Part shown: one piece after another, positions 9,081 to 17,006 of the stretch
How positions within the stretch are numbered: position 1 is the stretch's first letter
How the letters are laid out: the number at the start of each line of letters is the position of its first letter
DNA from: Pseudomonas nunensis
Lineage (GTDB): Bacteria > Pseudomonadota > Gammaproteobacteria > Pseudomonadales > Pseudomonadaceae
Length of the DNA: 64,000 nt
Reading direction: 5' to 3'
Assembly: GCF_024296925.1 (NCBI RefSeq)
Contig: NZ_CP101125.1
Coordinates: forward strand, 6,326,501 to 6,390,500
Notes under the pieces: generated by a model
What the model saw: only the letters and a program-made list of their open reading frames with translations
Told to the model about the DNA's origin: nothing
The model's database searches: none
Translations under genes and position numbers: made by a program

Positions 9081-9898
9081 TGGCTGATGTCGGCGCCGAT
9101 CCATTTTTGCGAGAGCTTGGTCAACGTGCCGTCCTGTTTAAGCTGGGCGAAAACTTCACGTACTTTGCTGTCCCACTGCGCGTCACCCTTTTCGATGGCC
9201 ACCGAGTTCGGCTCCGAATACAGCGGGTCGCCAGCGAGTTTGAAGCGTTTGTCCTCGTTCAGGCGCGGTTGCGCGGTCACCAGGTTGGTGAGGATCGCGT
9301 CCAGTCGAACACCAGCGCCGAGCCCCAGGTCCTGGAACGCCACGTTATCGGTGTCATACGGAGCGATCTGCACGTCCTCGAACGGGTACTGCAATTGCGT
9401 GTCTTCGGCGCCTTCGATCACCAGGTTTTTGTTCAGGTAACTTTCGTAGCTGGACGCGCTGGTGAGGCCGACTTTTTTGCCGCTCAGGTCCTTGGCGTTG
9501 TGGATGCGGTCATCCTTGGCATTGACCACGATTACGGCGGGCGAGGCGTAATACTCAACCGGGAAGTCGAAGACTTCAGCGCGGGCCTTGCTCGGGGTCA
9601 TGGAGCAGATGCAGATGTCGTAACGACCGCTCCAGCGGCCAGCGGCAATCACGTCCCATGACGGGGTTTCGAGACGCAGTTTGACGCCGAGTTTCTCGGC
9701 CACGGCTTTGGCCACATCGACGTCGAAACCGTCGAGTTGGTTCTGGTCGTTGAGGAACGAGAACGGTGGATAACTTTCCATCAGCACGCCCACCAGTTCT
9801 TTCTTTTGCTCGACGCGATCCAGCGTCGCGCCGCCAAAGGCTTGGGTGGAGGCAGCCAAAATCGTCAGGCCCAGGGCCAGTAGCGGTTGGAATTTCAC
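9077..9898 (-). CDS. Amino-acid ABC transporter substrate-binding protein
   Basis: A periplasmic binding protein of the SBP_bac_3 family (273 residues). It begins with a GTG codon preceded by AGGGA and has a signal peptide ending at TQAFG. The family pattern YPPFSFLNDQ..LDGFDVDVAKAVAEKLG is followed by DICICSMT.T-type and KKVGLTSASSYESYL segments, which line the ligand cleft. It is the first gene of a two-gene operon with the permease. Ligand cannot be read from sequence; it is divergent from a homocysteine S-methyltransferase gene with a 100-base shared promoter region. Confidence 0.88.
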   Translation of the reverse strand: MKFQPLLALGLTILAASTQAFGGATLDRVEQKKELVGVLMESYPPFSFLNDQNQLDGFDVDVAKAVAEKLGVKLRLETPSWDVIAAGRWSGRYDICICSMTPSKARAEVFDFPVEYYASPAVIVVNAKDDRIHNAKDLSGKKVGLTSASSYESYLNKNLVIEGAEDTQLQYPFEDVQIAPYDTDNVAFQDLGLGAGVRLDAILTNLVTAQPRLNEDKRFKLAGDPLYSEPNSVAIEKGDAQWDSKVREVFAQLKQDGTLTKLSQKWIGADISQ

Positions 9899-9995
9899 AG
9901 GCGATCCCTGATAAAAAAGAGGTTGTTATTAACCAGATGTTACGTATTAAATAGTTATAAGAACGACTCTGATAGTGAGTTATTTTCATAAGCTT

Positions 9996-10910
9996 ATGAG
10001 TGAAAAGCATATGGGCGCAGTAAGCACAGTAATTCTGGACGGCGGCATGGGCCGTGAGCTGCAGCGCAGAGGGGCGCCGTTCAGACAGCCCGAGTGGTCG
10101 GCGCTGGCCTTGAGCGAAGCGCCGCAAGCGGTCGAGGCGGTGCACGCGGCTTATATCGAAAGCGGTGCGAACGTCATCACCAGCAACAGTTATGCGGTGG
10201 TGCCGTTTCATATTGGCGAGGCGCGTTTTGCCGCCGAGGGCCAGGCCCTGGCCGCACTGGCCGGTGAGCTAGCGCGGCGCGCAGTGGACGCGGCTGGCAA
10301 ACCGGTACGCGTGGCCGGCTCGTTGCCGCCGCTGTTTGGCTCCTACCGACCGGACCTGTTCGACGCTGCGCGGGTGACAGAATTGCTGACACCACTGGTG
10401 AAAGGCCTCTCGCCCCACGTTGACCTGTGGCTGGCGGAAACCCAGAGCTCAATCGTCGAGGCACGGGCGATCCACGCCGGCCTGCCGAAGGATGGAAAAC
10501 CGTTCTGGCTGTCGTTTACCTTGAAGGATGAAGACACAGACGACGTGCCGCGTTTGCGTTCTGGCGAGCCGGTGGCTGAAGCGGCGGCAGTGGCGGCAGA
10601 GTTGGGCGTCGAGACCTTGCTGTTCAACTGCAGCCAGCCGGAAGTGATCGGCGCGGCCATCGATGCGGCGCGGGAAACGTTCGAGCGCCTGGGTGTGAAC
10701 ATTCACATCGGCGCGTACGCGAATGCCTTCCCGCCGCAACCGAAAGAGGCCACGGCCAACGACGGGCTGGACCCGTTGCGCGAAGATCTGGACCCGCCGG
10801 GTTACCTGCACTGGGCGGCGGATTGGCAGCAGCGTGGGGCCAGCCATTTGGGCGGGTGCTGCGGGATCGGGCCGGAGCATATTGCGGTTTTAGCCCAGAA
10901 ATTGGCGTGA
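9996..10910 (+). CDS. Homocysteine S-methyltransferase (MmuM-like)
   Basis: A cobalamin-independent methyltransferase of about 300 residues, the size of E. coli MmuM, which transfers a methyl group from S-methylmethionine to homocysteine to make methionine. The family opening ILDGGMGRELQRRG is present, and the three zinc-ligand cysteines are recognisable in FNCSQPE and GGCCGIGPEHI. Possible starts are GTG 9975, ATG 9996 and ATG 10011; none has a clear ribosome site, and I chose 9996 without strong grounds. Its divergent partner is an amino-acid ABC transporter, which may import the methyl donor. A REPIN follows. Confidence 0.82.
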   Translation: MSEKHMGAVSTVILDGGMGRELQRRGAPFRQPEWSALALSEAPQAVEAVHAAYIESGANVITSNSYAVVPFHIGEARFAAEGQALAALAGELARRAVDAAGKPVRVAGSLPPLFGSYRPDLFDAARVTELLTPLVKGLSPHVDLWLAETQSSIVEARAIHAGLPKDGKPFWLSFTLKDEDTDDVPRLRSGEPVAEAAAVAAELGVETLLFNCSQPEVIGAAIDAARETFERLGVNIHIGAYANAFPPQPKEATANDGLDPLREDLDPPGYLHWAADWQQRGASHLGGCCGIGPEHIAVLAQKLA

Positions 10911-10915
10911 AGCCA

Positions 10916-11006
10916 TTCGCGAGCAAGCCCGCTCCCACAGGGTTTCGGGTTAGCCACAATATCTGTGATTAACCCAATCCAATGTGGGAGCGGGCTTGCT
11001 CGCGAA
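10916..11006. repeat. REPIN (inverted orientation)
   Basis: A copy reading ttcgcgagcaagcccgctcc is followed by about 45 bases and then its reverse complement gtgggagcgggcttgctcgc. The orientation of the two arms is the opposite of most others here: the clamp-shaped ends face inward. It lies between two convergent genes. Confidence 0.8.
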
Positions 11007-11030
11007 GGCGTCCATCCAGGCGCCGCTAAT

Positions 11031-11702
11031 TTACCCGCGGCACTCAACCAGGGTTTTCACCTGCCCCGAATCCGTCTGGTTTTCATCAGAAAGCCACTGC
11101 TCAAACCCCGCCCCAATCGCCGGCCATTCGGAATCCAGAATCGAATACCACGCCGTATCGCGGTTCTGCCCCTTCACGACCATGTGCTGGCGGAACACCC
11201 CTTCGAAACTGAAACCCAAACGCTCGGCCGCATATTTGGAGCGGGCATTACCGTTGTTGCACTTCCACTCCAGACGCCGGTAGCCCATGGCAAACGACTC
11301 TTTGGCCAGCAGATAAACCGCTTCGGTGCTTTTCGGCGAACGCTGCATCGGTGCGCCGAAAGTCACGTGGCCAATTTCGATACGACCCTGGGCCGGGACG
11401 ATCGACATCAGGCTGAGGATGCCCTGCACATCACCGCTGGCACGATCGATCACCGCGAAGAAATATGGATCACTGTTGGCCGCATGGTTGTTCAGCCAAT
11501 CGTTGAACACGCTGCGTTCCGGGAACGGGCCGTAAGGCAAGTAATCCCAGAGTTTCGGATCGGCGCCCGGACCTTGCAGGGCTTTGAACAAACCGTCGGC
11601 GTGACGCGCCGGGTCGAGTTTTTCCAGGCGAATAAAGCGCCCTTCGATCAGTTGAACGGTGGGGGCCGGTGCGCCTTTCCAGTCCGCGAGTGAAGTCGAC
11701 AT
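11031..11702 (-). CDS. GNAT family N-acetyltransferase (RimJ/RimL-like)
   Basis: A 223-residue acetyltransferase of the GNAT fold. The N-terminal acceptor-site strands (LIEGRFIRLEKLDPARHADGL in shorter pieces) and the later RRLEWKCNNGNARSKYAAERLGFSFEGVFRQ region match the RimL-like branch, where N..S...A..LGF..EG is typical of the acetyl-CoA-binding arm. A strong AAGGAG ribosome site precedes the ATG. The next gene in the same direction upstream is another GNAT gene 18 bases away, so they probably form one operon with the PaiB-like gene. Substrate is unknown. Confidence 0.85.
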   Translation of the reverse strand: MSTSLADWKGAPAPTVQLIEGRFIRLEKLDPARHADGLFKALQGPGADPKLWDYLPYGPFPERSVFNDWLNNHAANSDPYFFAVIDRASGDVQGILSLMSIVPAQGRIEIGHVTFGAPMQRSPKSTEAVYLLAKESFAMGYRRLEWKCNNGNARSKYAAERLGFSFEGVFRQHMVVKGQNRDTAWYSILDSEWPAIGAGFEQWLSDENQTDSGQVKTLVECRG

Positions 11703-11720
11703 TGTTGTTCTCCTTGAACC

Positions 11721-12167
11721 TTAAAGGGCTTTGCGAAACTGGATGAAACCGGGGCGTTCGGCGATGCGCTCATAGAGCTGGATCGCGGTGGCGTTGGTTT
11801 CGTGGGTCAGCCAGTGAACCTTGCAACAACCGTCCGCTTTGGCGGTGGCGTAGACGAATTCGATCAACTGCCGACCGACGCCAGTGCCACGGGTCTGCGG
11901 CTCTACCAGCAAGTCTTGCAGGTAACAGGAGTTTTCGATGCTCCAGTTCGAGCGATGGTAGATGAAGTTGACCATGCCCACCGCTTTGCCATCGGCCCAG
12001 GCCAGGGCCGAGTGGGTTGGCTCATTCGGGTCGAGCATGCGCTGCCAGGTACTTTGGCTCACGGCTTCGGGCAATTCGGTGTTGTAGAAGCGCAGGTAGG
12101 CTTGCCACAACGGCAACCAAGCGGCGTGGTCGTCGGCGCTGACCTGGCGGATCTCGATCTGACTCAT
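11721..12167 (-). CDS. GNAT family N-acetyltransferase
   Basis: A small GNAT enzyme of about 148 residues. The acetyl-CoA-binding motif A is visible as LLVEPQTRGTGVGRQLIEFV (Q/RxxGxG/A), and the C-terminal THETNATAIQLYERIAERPGF stretch is the usual NxxAxxLYxxxGF arm. I place the start at ATG 12167 because AAGGA lies seven bases upstream; the earlier ATG at 12171-12173 abuts that ribosome site. It is nine bases behind the PaiB-like gene. Acceptor substrate unknown; small polyamines or amino acids are common in this group. Confidence 0.85.
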   Translation of the reverse strand: MSQIEIRQVSADDHAAWLPLWQAYLRFYNTELPEAVSQSTWQRMLDPNEPTHSALAWADGKAVGMVNFIYHRSNWSIENSCYLQDLLVEPQTRGTGVGRQLIEFVYATAKADGCCKVHWLTHETNATAIQLYERIAERPGFIQFRKAL

Positions 12168-12176
12168 GTTCATTCC

Positions 12177-12800
12177 TTAAAGCATCAAGTGGGCGAGGGC
12201 CTGGTCCTGCGCATCGGGGCTGGCAGCCAGCCCTTCGCGCACACCGGCGATGTCTGCGGCGCTGCGGTTCTGGCTCAACTTGCGTTTGCCTTGCAGGCGC
12301 TCGATCGGCAAAGCGAAACCGACGATGGCCCTGAGCATGCCGTCGATGTAGTCAGCCGGGGCGTCAGCGACTTTCCATGGCTGAGTACGATCCGCTTCAT
12401 GGCGATCGGTGAGGGCGCTGACCAGATTGCGCAGGCGATCAGCGTCGGTGAACACTTCAGCCACGCCATAAGCATGAACGGCGACGTAGTTCCAGGTAGG
12501 CACGACTTTGCCGTGCTCGGCTTTGGCCGGGTAAAAGCCAGGGCTCACGTACGCGTCGGCACCGGCAAAAATCACCAGCGCCTCGGCGCCGTTTTGCAGT
12601 TCCTTCCATTGCGGATTGGCCTTGGCCAAGTGTCCGTAAAGGGTGCCATTGGGGCCTTGTTCGGCATCCAGTAGCAACGGAATGTGGCTGGCTTGCAGGC
12701 CTTGCTCGCCATGGGTGACCAACACGCCGAGGCGGGTAGCGAGTATCTGCTGATGCAAGTCCTGCAAATCGTCGATGGCAAAGCTGCTTGGCGTGTACAT
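12177..12800 (-). CDS. PaiB-like FMN-binding protein
   Basis: A 207-residue protein of the PaiB / FMN-binding split-barrel family. The opening MYTPSSF and the HIPLLLD, GTLYGHLAKANPQW, and VPTWNYVAVHAYG motifs are characteristic. In Bacillus subtilis PaiB is linked to negative control of sporulation genes and is paired with the acetyltransferase PaiA; here too it is followed by GNAT acetyltransferases, which supports a PaiA-PaiB-like pair. AAGGGA precedes the ATG. It is divergent from a MocR regulator across about 90 bases, so that regulator may control this operon. Confidence 0.87.
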   Translation of the reverse strand: MYTPSSFAIDDLQDLHQQILATRLGVLVTHGEQGLQASHIPLLLDAEQGPNGTLYGHLAKANPQWKELQNGAEALVIFAGADAYVSPGFYPAKAEHGKVVPTWNYVAVHAYGVAEVFTDADRLRNLVSALTDRHEADRTQPWKVADAPADYIDGMLRAIVGFALPIERLQGKRKLSQNRSAADIAGVREGLAASPDAQDQALAHLML

Positions 12801-12840
12801 GGAAATTTCCCTTGGCGAATGGCTTCATCCTAGGCAGGCT

Positions 12841-12887
12841 ATTGGTCTGTTGTAAGAGCCATTCAAGACCAATTTCATAGGTCCATT
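12841..12887. promoter_or_regulatory. Inverted repeat between paiB-like and mocR-like genes
   Basis: attggtct at 12841-12848 and agaccaat at 12866-12873 are perfect inverted repeats, and a related ggtccatt follows at about 12880-12887. They lie in the short divergent promoter region and are a candidate operator for the MocR protein encoded to the right. Confidence 0.5.
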
Positions 12888-12890
12888 GTG

Positions 12891-14447
12891 ATGAAGGATG
12901 CGCCGCTTTCCTTGTCCTTCAACCCGGCCGGCATCGAACTCGATCCGCGCCAGGGGTTGAGTCGTCAGCTCTATCAGGCGTTGCGGGTGCGTGTGCTCGA
13001 CGGCCGACTGGCCAGTGGCACGCGATTGCCGGCCAGTCGCGACCTGGCGGCGGCGCTGTCGATTTCCCGAAACAGCGTGGTCCGCGCCTACGATCAGCTC
13101 TACGCTGAAGGCTTTATCGAAGGGCGGGTGGGCGACGGTACTTACGTCGCGCAATTGCCGAAAACCGCGATACCGGCAAAAAAACTATCCACAAAAGTAT
13201 CCACAGGGTTGTCAACAGGGTTACCCACAGCCTTATCCACAAATTGGCTGGATTTACCTGTGATTCCATCCAGTAAAGTTATCCACAGCGGTGCGTTGGA
13301 GCGGGTTGAAAAGAACCATTTGGCCCTGCCGCCAAGTGGTCCGCCGAAGGCTTTTCGGGTGGGTGTGCCGGCTTTCGATCTGTTTCCGTTCGAGGTGTGG
13401 GCCAAGCTGAACGCGGCTTTCTGGCGCAAACCGGATTTGCAGCAGTTGTGTTATGGCGACCCGGCGGGCGATGAAAGATTGCGCGGAATGATTGCCGCGT
13501 ACTTGCGCAGTTCTCGCGGCATGCAGTGCACGGCTGAGCAAATTGTGATCACCAGTGGCGCGCAGCAGGCAATTAGCCTTTGTGCACAGCTGCTGGTGGA
13601 GCCGGGCGATGGCGTGGCGATCGAGAATCCGGGGTATCGCGCGGCGGGTCATGCCTTTGCCGTGGCCGGGGGCAAATTGCACGGCGTATCGGTGGACAGC
13701 GAGGGCATCAATTGCGCCGAGTTGGAAGGGCTGAAGGATTGCCGACTAGCCTACGTCACCCCGTCTCATCAGTACCCGACCGGAGTAATCATGAGCCTGG
13801 CCCGGCGCCTGGAATTATTGGCGTGGGCCGAGCGCACCCAAGGCTGGATCGTCGAAGATGACTATGACGGCGAATACCGTTACAGCGGCGCGCCATTGGC
13901 ACCGTTGGCGGCACTGGATCGGCAGGGTCGGGTGTTGTATGTCGGGACGTTTGGCAAAGTGGCGTTCCCCGCATTGCGCCTGGGTTATCTGGTGTTGCCG
14001 CCGGGTCTGGTGGATGCGTTTTCCCGTCGGCGTGCGGTGGATGTGCGCCATTCGGAAGTCAGCACTCAGGCCGTGATGGCGGAGTTCATCGCCGCCGGGC
14101 ATTTTCAGCGACATATTCGGCGCATGCGGCGTGCGGCACTGAGTCGGCGCAACACGCTGCTGGCCGGTTGGCCGAAAGACATTCCCGGCGTAGGCAACCT
14201 GCCGAGTGTGGCGGCGGGGCTGCATTTGACGGTGTCGGTCGAGAGCGTGGCCCGCGAGTCTGAACTGGTGGCGCAAGCGGAAGCAGTGGGTGTCGAGATC
14301 AATGCGTTGAGCGGTTATTGGCTGCCGGACTCGACCCGGCCAGCGGATCAGCGTGCGGGGTTGGTGCTGGGGTTTGCTGCGGTGCCGGAGGCTGAGATCG
14401 AGTCGGCGTTGCTAAGGTTGCGTTCTGCCTGGTGTCGCAACAATTAA
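12891..14447 (+). CDS. MocR-type regulator (GntR HTH fused to aminotransferase fold)
   Basis: A 518-residue PLP-dependent regulator. Residues of about 1-85 are a GntR winged helix (LSRQLYQALRVRVLDGRL..SGTRLPASRDLAAALSISRNSVVRAYDQL in pieces). A linker with LSTx repeats follows, and then a class I aminotransferase-like domain with DDYDGEYRYSG and GTFGKVAFPALRLGY, whose Lys is the expected PLP site. MocR proteins sense metabolites such as GABA, taurine or PLP and activate neighbouring genes. The start codon ATG 12891 is chosen over GTG 12888. The likely target is the divergent PaiB/acetyltransferase operon. The linker DNA is unusual: it is a 12-base-periodic run of DnaA-box-like sequences. Confidence 0.87.
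   Translation: MKDAPLSLSFNPAGIELDPRQGLSRQLYQALRVRVLDGRLASGTRLPASRDLAAALSISRNSVVRAYDQLYAEGFIEGRVGDGTYVAQLPKTAIPAKKLSTKVSTGLSTGLPTALSTNWLDLPVIPSSKVIHSGALERVEKNHLALPPSGPPKAFRVGVPAFDLFPFEVWAKLNAAFWRKPDLQQLCYGDPAGDERLRGMIAAYLRSSRGMQCTAEQIVITSGAQQAISLCAQLLVEPGDGVAIENPGYRAAGHAFAVAGGKLHGVSVDSEGINCAELEGLKDCRLAYVTPSHQYPTGVIMSLARRLELLAWAERTQGWIVEDDYDGEYRYSGAPLAPLAALDRQGRVLYVGTFGKVAFPALRLGYLVLPPGLVDAFSRRRAVDVRHSEVSTQAVMAEFIAAGHFQRHIRRMRRAALSRRNTLLAGWPKDIPGVGNLPSVAAGLHLTVSVESVARESELVAQAEAVGVEINALSGYWLPDSTRPADQRAGLVLGFAAVPEAEIESALLRLRSAWCRNN
13185..13287 (+). repeat. 12-bp-periodic DnaA-box-like array inside the mocR-like gene
   Basis: Nine-base units begin at 13185 (ctatccaca), 13197 (gtatccaca), 13209 (ttgtcaaca), 13221 (ttacccaca) and 13233 (ttatccaca), each exactly 12 bases apart, and another perfect ttatccaca begins at 13279. 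The consensus TTATCCACA is the DnaA box; two units match perfectly and three more have one mismatch. All are in the same orientation. The 12-base period is four codons and encodes the LSTx/VSTx linker, so the frame is kept. Confidence 0.75.
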
Positions 14448-14448
14448 T

Positions 14449-14536
14449 GTGGGAGCGGGCTTGCTCGCGAAAGCGGTGTGTCAGCCAACGATGACGTCGA
14501 CTGACACTCCCTCTTCGCGAGCAAGCCCGCTCCCAC
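14449..14536. repeat. REPIN
   Basis: Two inverted gtgggagcgggcttgctcgc arms separated by about 45 bases, total 88 bases. It fills the gap between the convergent MocR-like gene and the polyamine-binding protein gene and is of the same length as the elements at 19789 and 27320. Confidence 0.88.
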
Positions 14537-14580
14537 AGGTCCTGTGTCTCCCACAGGTTCTGTGAGTTAGCTGACGAGCA

Positions 14581-15681
14581 TCAAGTTCCGGATTTGATTT
14601 TGGTCCACGCCCGGGTCCGCGCCCGCTCGGCATCTCGCGGCAGCGGTTGCAGGGTGTAGAGCGTGCTCATCGCTGACTCGGTTGGGTACAGGTTCGGGTT
14701 GTTGCGGATTGCCGGGTCGACCAGTTCCGTGGCGTCCTTGTTCGGGTTCGGGTAGCCGACGAAGTCGCTGACCGGCGCAATCACCTGAGGTTGCAGCAGG
14801 TAGTTGATAAAGGTGTAGGCGTCTTCCGTGTTCTTCGCGCCTTTGGGAATCGCGAGCATGTCGAACCAGATTGGCGCTCCTTCTTTCGGCAGGCGCATAT
14901 CCACGACCACGCCGTTCTTCGCTTCTTTGGCGCGGTTGGCCGCTTGGGAGAAGCTGCCGGAATAACCGACCGCGACGCAGATGTCACCGTTGGCGATATC
15001 GGCCATGTACTTGGACGAGTGGAAGTACGTGACGTATGGCCGAATCTTCATCAGCAGCGCTTCAGCCTTGTCGTAGTCCGCAGGCTTTTTGCTGTTCGGG
15101 TCCAGGCCGAGGTGTTGCAGGGCCAGCGGCAAGATCTCCGACGGCGAGTCGAGCAGCGCGACGCCGCACTGCTTGAGCTTGCTGATGTTCTCTTCCTTGA
15201 AAATCAGGTCCCAGCTGTCCACCGGCGCGTCGGCACCCAGCGCAGCCTTGACCTTGTCCGGGTTGAAGCCGATCAGGATGGTGCCGTACATGTACGGCAC
15301 GGCGAATTTGTTGCCGGGATCGTTGGCTTCGATCAACTTCATCAGCTTGGGATCGAGGTGATTCCAGTTCGGCAGCTTGCTGCGGTCCAGTGGTTGGAAC
15401 ACGCCGGCTTCGATCTGCTTGGCGAGGAACACGTTGGACGGCACCACCACGTCGTAGCCGGAGTTGCCGGTCAACAGCTTGGCTTCCAGCGCTTCGTTGG
15501 TGTCGAAAATGTCGTAGACCAGTTTGGTCTGGGTGTTCTGGGCCTTGAAGTCTTCGAGAGCTTTGGGGGTGATGTAGTCGAACCAGTTGTAGACGCGCAA
15601 CGTTCGGTCTTCGGCGTGAACGGCACCGCTAAGTACCGTCGCGCATAGCGCTGGAGCGATAAAACGCTTGAGTCTGTTCAT
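14581..15681 (-). CDS. Polyamine ABC transporter substrate-binding protein (PotF/SpuD-like)
   Basis: A periplasmic polyamine-binding protein of 366 residues. The signal peptide ends at VHAED, and the mature protein opens with the family pattern [18 protein letters not shown]. Later stretches such as [17 protein letters not shown] and [20 protein letters not shown] also match PotF/SpuD. It follows the acetylpolyamine deacetylase gene by 12 bases in the same direction, which supports a joint role in using acetylated polyamines: binding and import, then deacetylation. No permease or ATPase genes are present here. A GAGGAATT ribosome site precedes the ATG. Confidence 0.9.
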   Translation of the reverse strand: MNRLKRFIAPALCATVLSGAVHAEDRTLRVYNWFDYITPKALEDFKAQNTQTKLVYDIFDTNEALEAKLLTGNSGYDVVVPSNVFLAKQIEAGVFQPLDRSKLPNWNHLDPKLMKLIEANDPGNKFAVPYMYGTILIGFNPDKVKAALGADAPVDSWDLIFKEENISKLKQCGVALLDSPSEILPLALQHLGLDPNSKKPADYDKAEALLMKIRPYVTYFHSSKYMADIANGDICVAVGYSGSFSQAANRAKEAKNGVVVDMRLPKEGAPIWFDMLAIPKGAKNTEDAYTFINYLLQPQVIAPVSDFVGYPNPNKDATELVDPAIRNNPNLYPTESAMSTLYTLQPLPRDAERARTRAWTKIKSGT

Positions 15682-15693
15682 TCTTCTAATTCC

Positions 15694-16725
15694 TCATTGG
15701 GCGCTTTCAAAACCTTCGAGAACGTTCACGGCGTTGATGCCGATTTCTTCTACCGCGTAACCGCCTTCCATCACGAACAGCGTCGGCTTGCCGAGCTTCG
15801 CGATGCGCTCGCCCATGGCCAGGTAATCCGGGCTGTCGAGCTTGAATTGCGAGATGGGGTCGTCCTTGAAGGTGTCGACGCCCAGGGACACGACGACGAT
15901 GTCGGCGCCGTACTTCTCGATCTCTTTACACGCCTGATCCAGCGCTGCGCTCCAGGTGTCCCAGCCCGAGCCGGCGGGCAAAGGGTAGTTGAAGTTGAAG
16001 CCTTCACCGGCGCCTTCACCCAGCTCATCTTCGTAGCCGAGGAAGAACGGAAATTCAGCTTCCGGGTGGCCGTGGATCGAAGTGAACAGCACGTCGCTGC
16101 GCTCGTAGAAAATCGATTGGGTGCCGTTGCCGTGGTGGTAATCGACGTCGAGGATTGCGACCTTTTTGTGGCCCTGATCGAGGAACGCCTGGGCGGCGAT
16201 GGCGGCGTTGTTGAGGTAGCAATAACCGCCCATCAAGTCACTGGCGGCGTGGTGTCCCGGCGGACGGCACAGCGCGAAGGCACTGCGGGCGCCGCGCTGG
16301 ATGGCGGCTTGGGCAGTCAACGCCACTTGCGCCGCGCTGTACGCCGCTTGCCAGGTGCCGGCAGTGATCGGCGCGCCGCCGTCGAAACTGTAATAGCCGA
16401 GCTGGCCGTGCAGGCTGGTGGGTTTGATCCGGCGCAGAGTCCGCGCTGGCCAGGTGTAGGGGAGCAAGTCGCCGTCGGTATTGAACTCGGTCCAGCGTGC
16501 CCAGGCACCTTTGAAGAAGTCGAGATAGTCGTGGTCGTGAATGCGCTGGATCGGCCCCAGGCCAAAATCCTGAGGCACTTCCACCGGCCCGAGGTCGCGG
16601 TCTTTTACGCGCTGTAGAACGTGGTCGGCACGGGAAGGCATTTCGAAGCAGGGCATCAATTGCCCGTCCATCAATTCACAACGGCCGTGGTGCAGGTGGT
16701 GATCGTCCGAGTAGATCGTCAGCAT
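15694..16725 (-). CDS. Acetylpolyamine amidohydrolase (histone deacetylase family)
   Basis: A 343-residue zinc-dependent deacetylase of the class II HDAC-like family. Recognisable are CRPPGHHA (catalytic His pair), DVDYHHGNGTQ (zinc Asp/His) and HGHPEAEFPFF, plus the Asp of SLGVDTF, which is the third zinc ligand. The family removes acetyl groups from N-acetylputrescine and N-acetylcadaverine so that they can be catabolised. It is the first gene of an operon with a polyamine-binding protein, an arrangement also known for aphA in P. aeruginosa as I recall. GGAG lies upstream of the ATG. Confidence 0.9.
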   Translation of the reverse strand: MLTIYSDDHHLHHGRCELMDGQLMPCFEMPSRADHVLQRVKDRDLGPVEVPQDFGLGPIQRIHDHDYLDFFKGAWARWTEFNTDGDLLPYTWPARTLRRIKPTSLHGQLGYYSFDGGAPITAGTWQAAYSAAQVALTAQAAIQRGARSAFALCRPPGHHAASDLMGGYCYLNNAAIAAQAFLDQGHKKVAILDVDYHHGNGTQSIFYERSDVLFTSIHGHPEAEFPFFLGYEDELGEGAGEGFNFNYPLPAGSGWDTWSAALDQACKEIEKYGADIVVVSLGVDTFKDDPISQFKLDSPDYLAMGERIAKLGKPTLFVMEGGYAVEEIGINAVNVLEGFESAQ

Positions 16726-16895
16726 TTCTTATTCTCCGCAGGCTGATTCGGTTGAACACAGTCTTGCGGGGCGAGGCGTTTGGGAGAACGGCAGGAAAGG
16801 CCAAAAGGGGATCGATATGGCCAAAACATTTGACCGAAATTCGCCCCTTATTGGCGCGAGAGTGCCCCGGACTTGGGCATGGAATACAAACCCCC

Positions 16896-16997
16896 GTGGG
16901 AGCGGGCTTGCTCGCGAAGGCGGTGTGTCAGTCAAATCAATGTCAACTGACACACCGCCTTCGCGAGCAAGTCGAATCGTCGCACCGCCGCTCCCAC
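16896..16997. repeat. REPIN with altered right arm
   Basis: The left arm is the usual gtgggagcgggcttgctcgc. The right arm reads ttcgcgagcaag, then tcgaatcgtcgcaccg (16 bases not in the other copies), then ccgctcccac. The element lies in the roughly 280-base gap between the deacetylase and AraC-type genes; no other feature is evident in that gap beyond promoter sequence. Confidence 0.8.
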
Positions 16998-17006
16998 ATT
17001 GGGATA

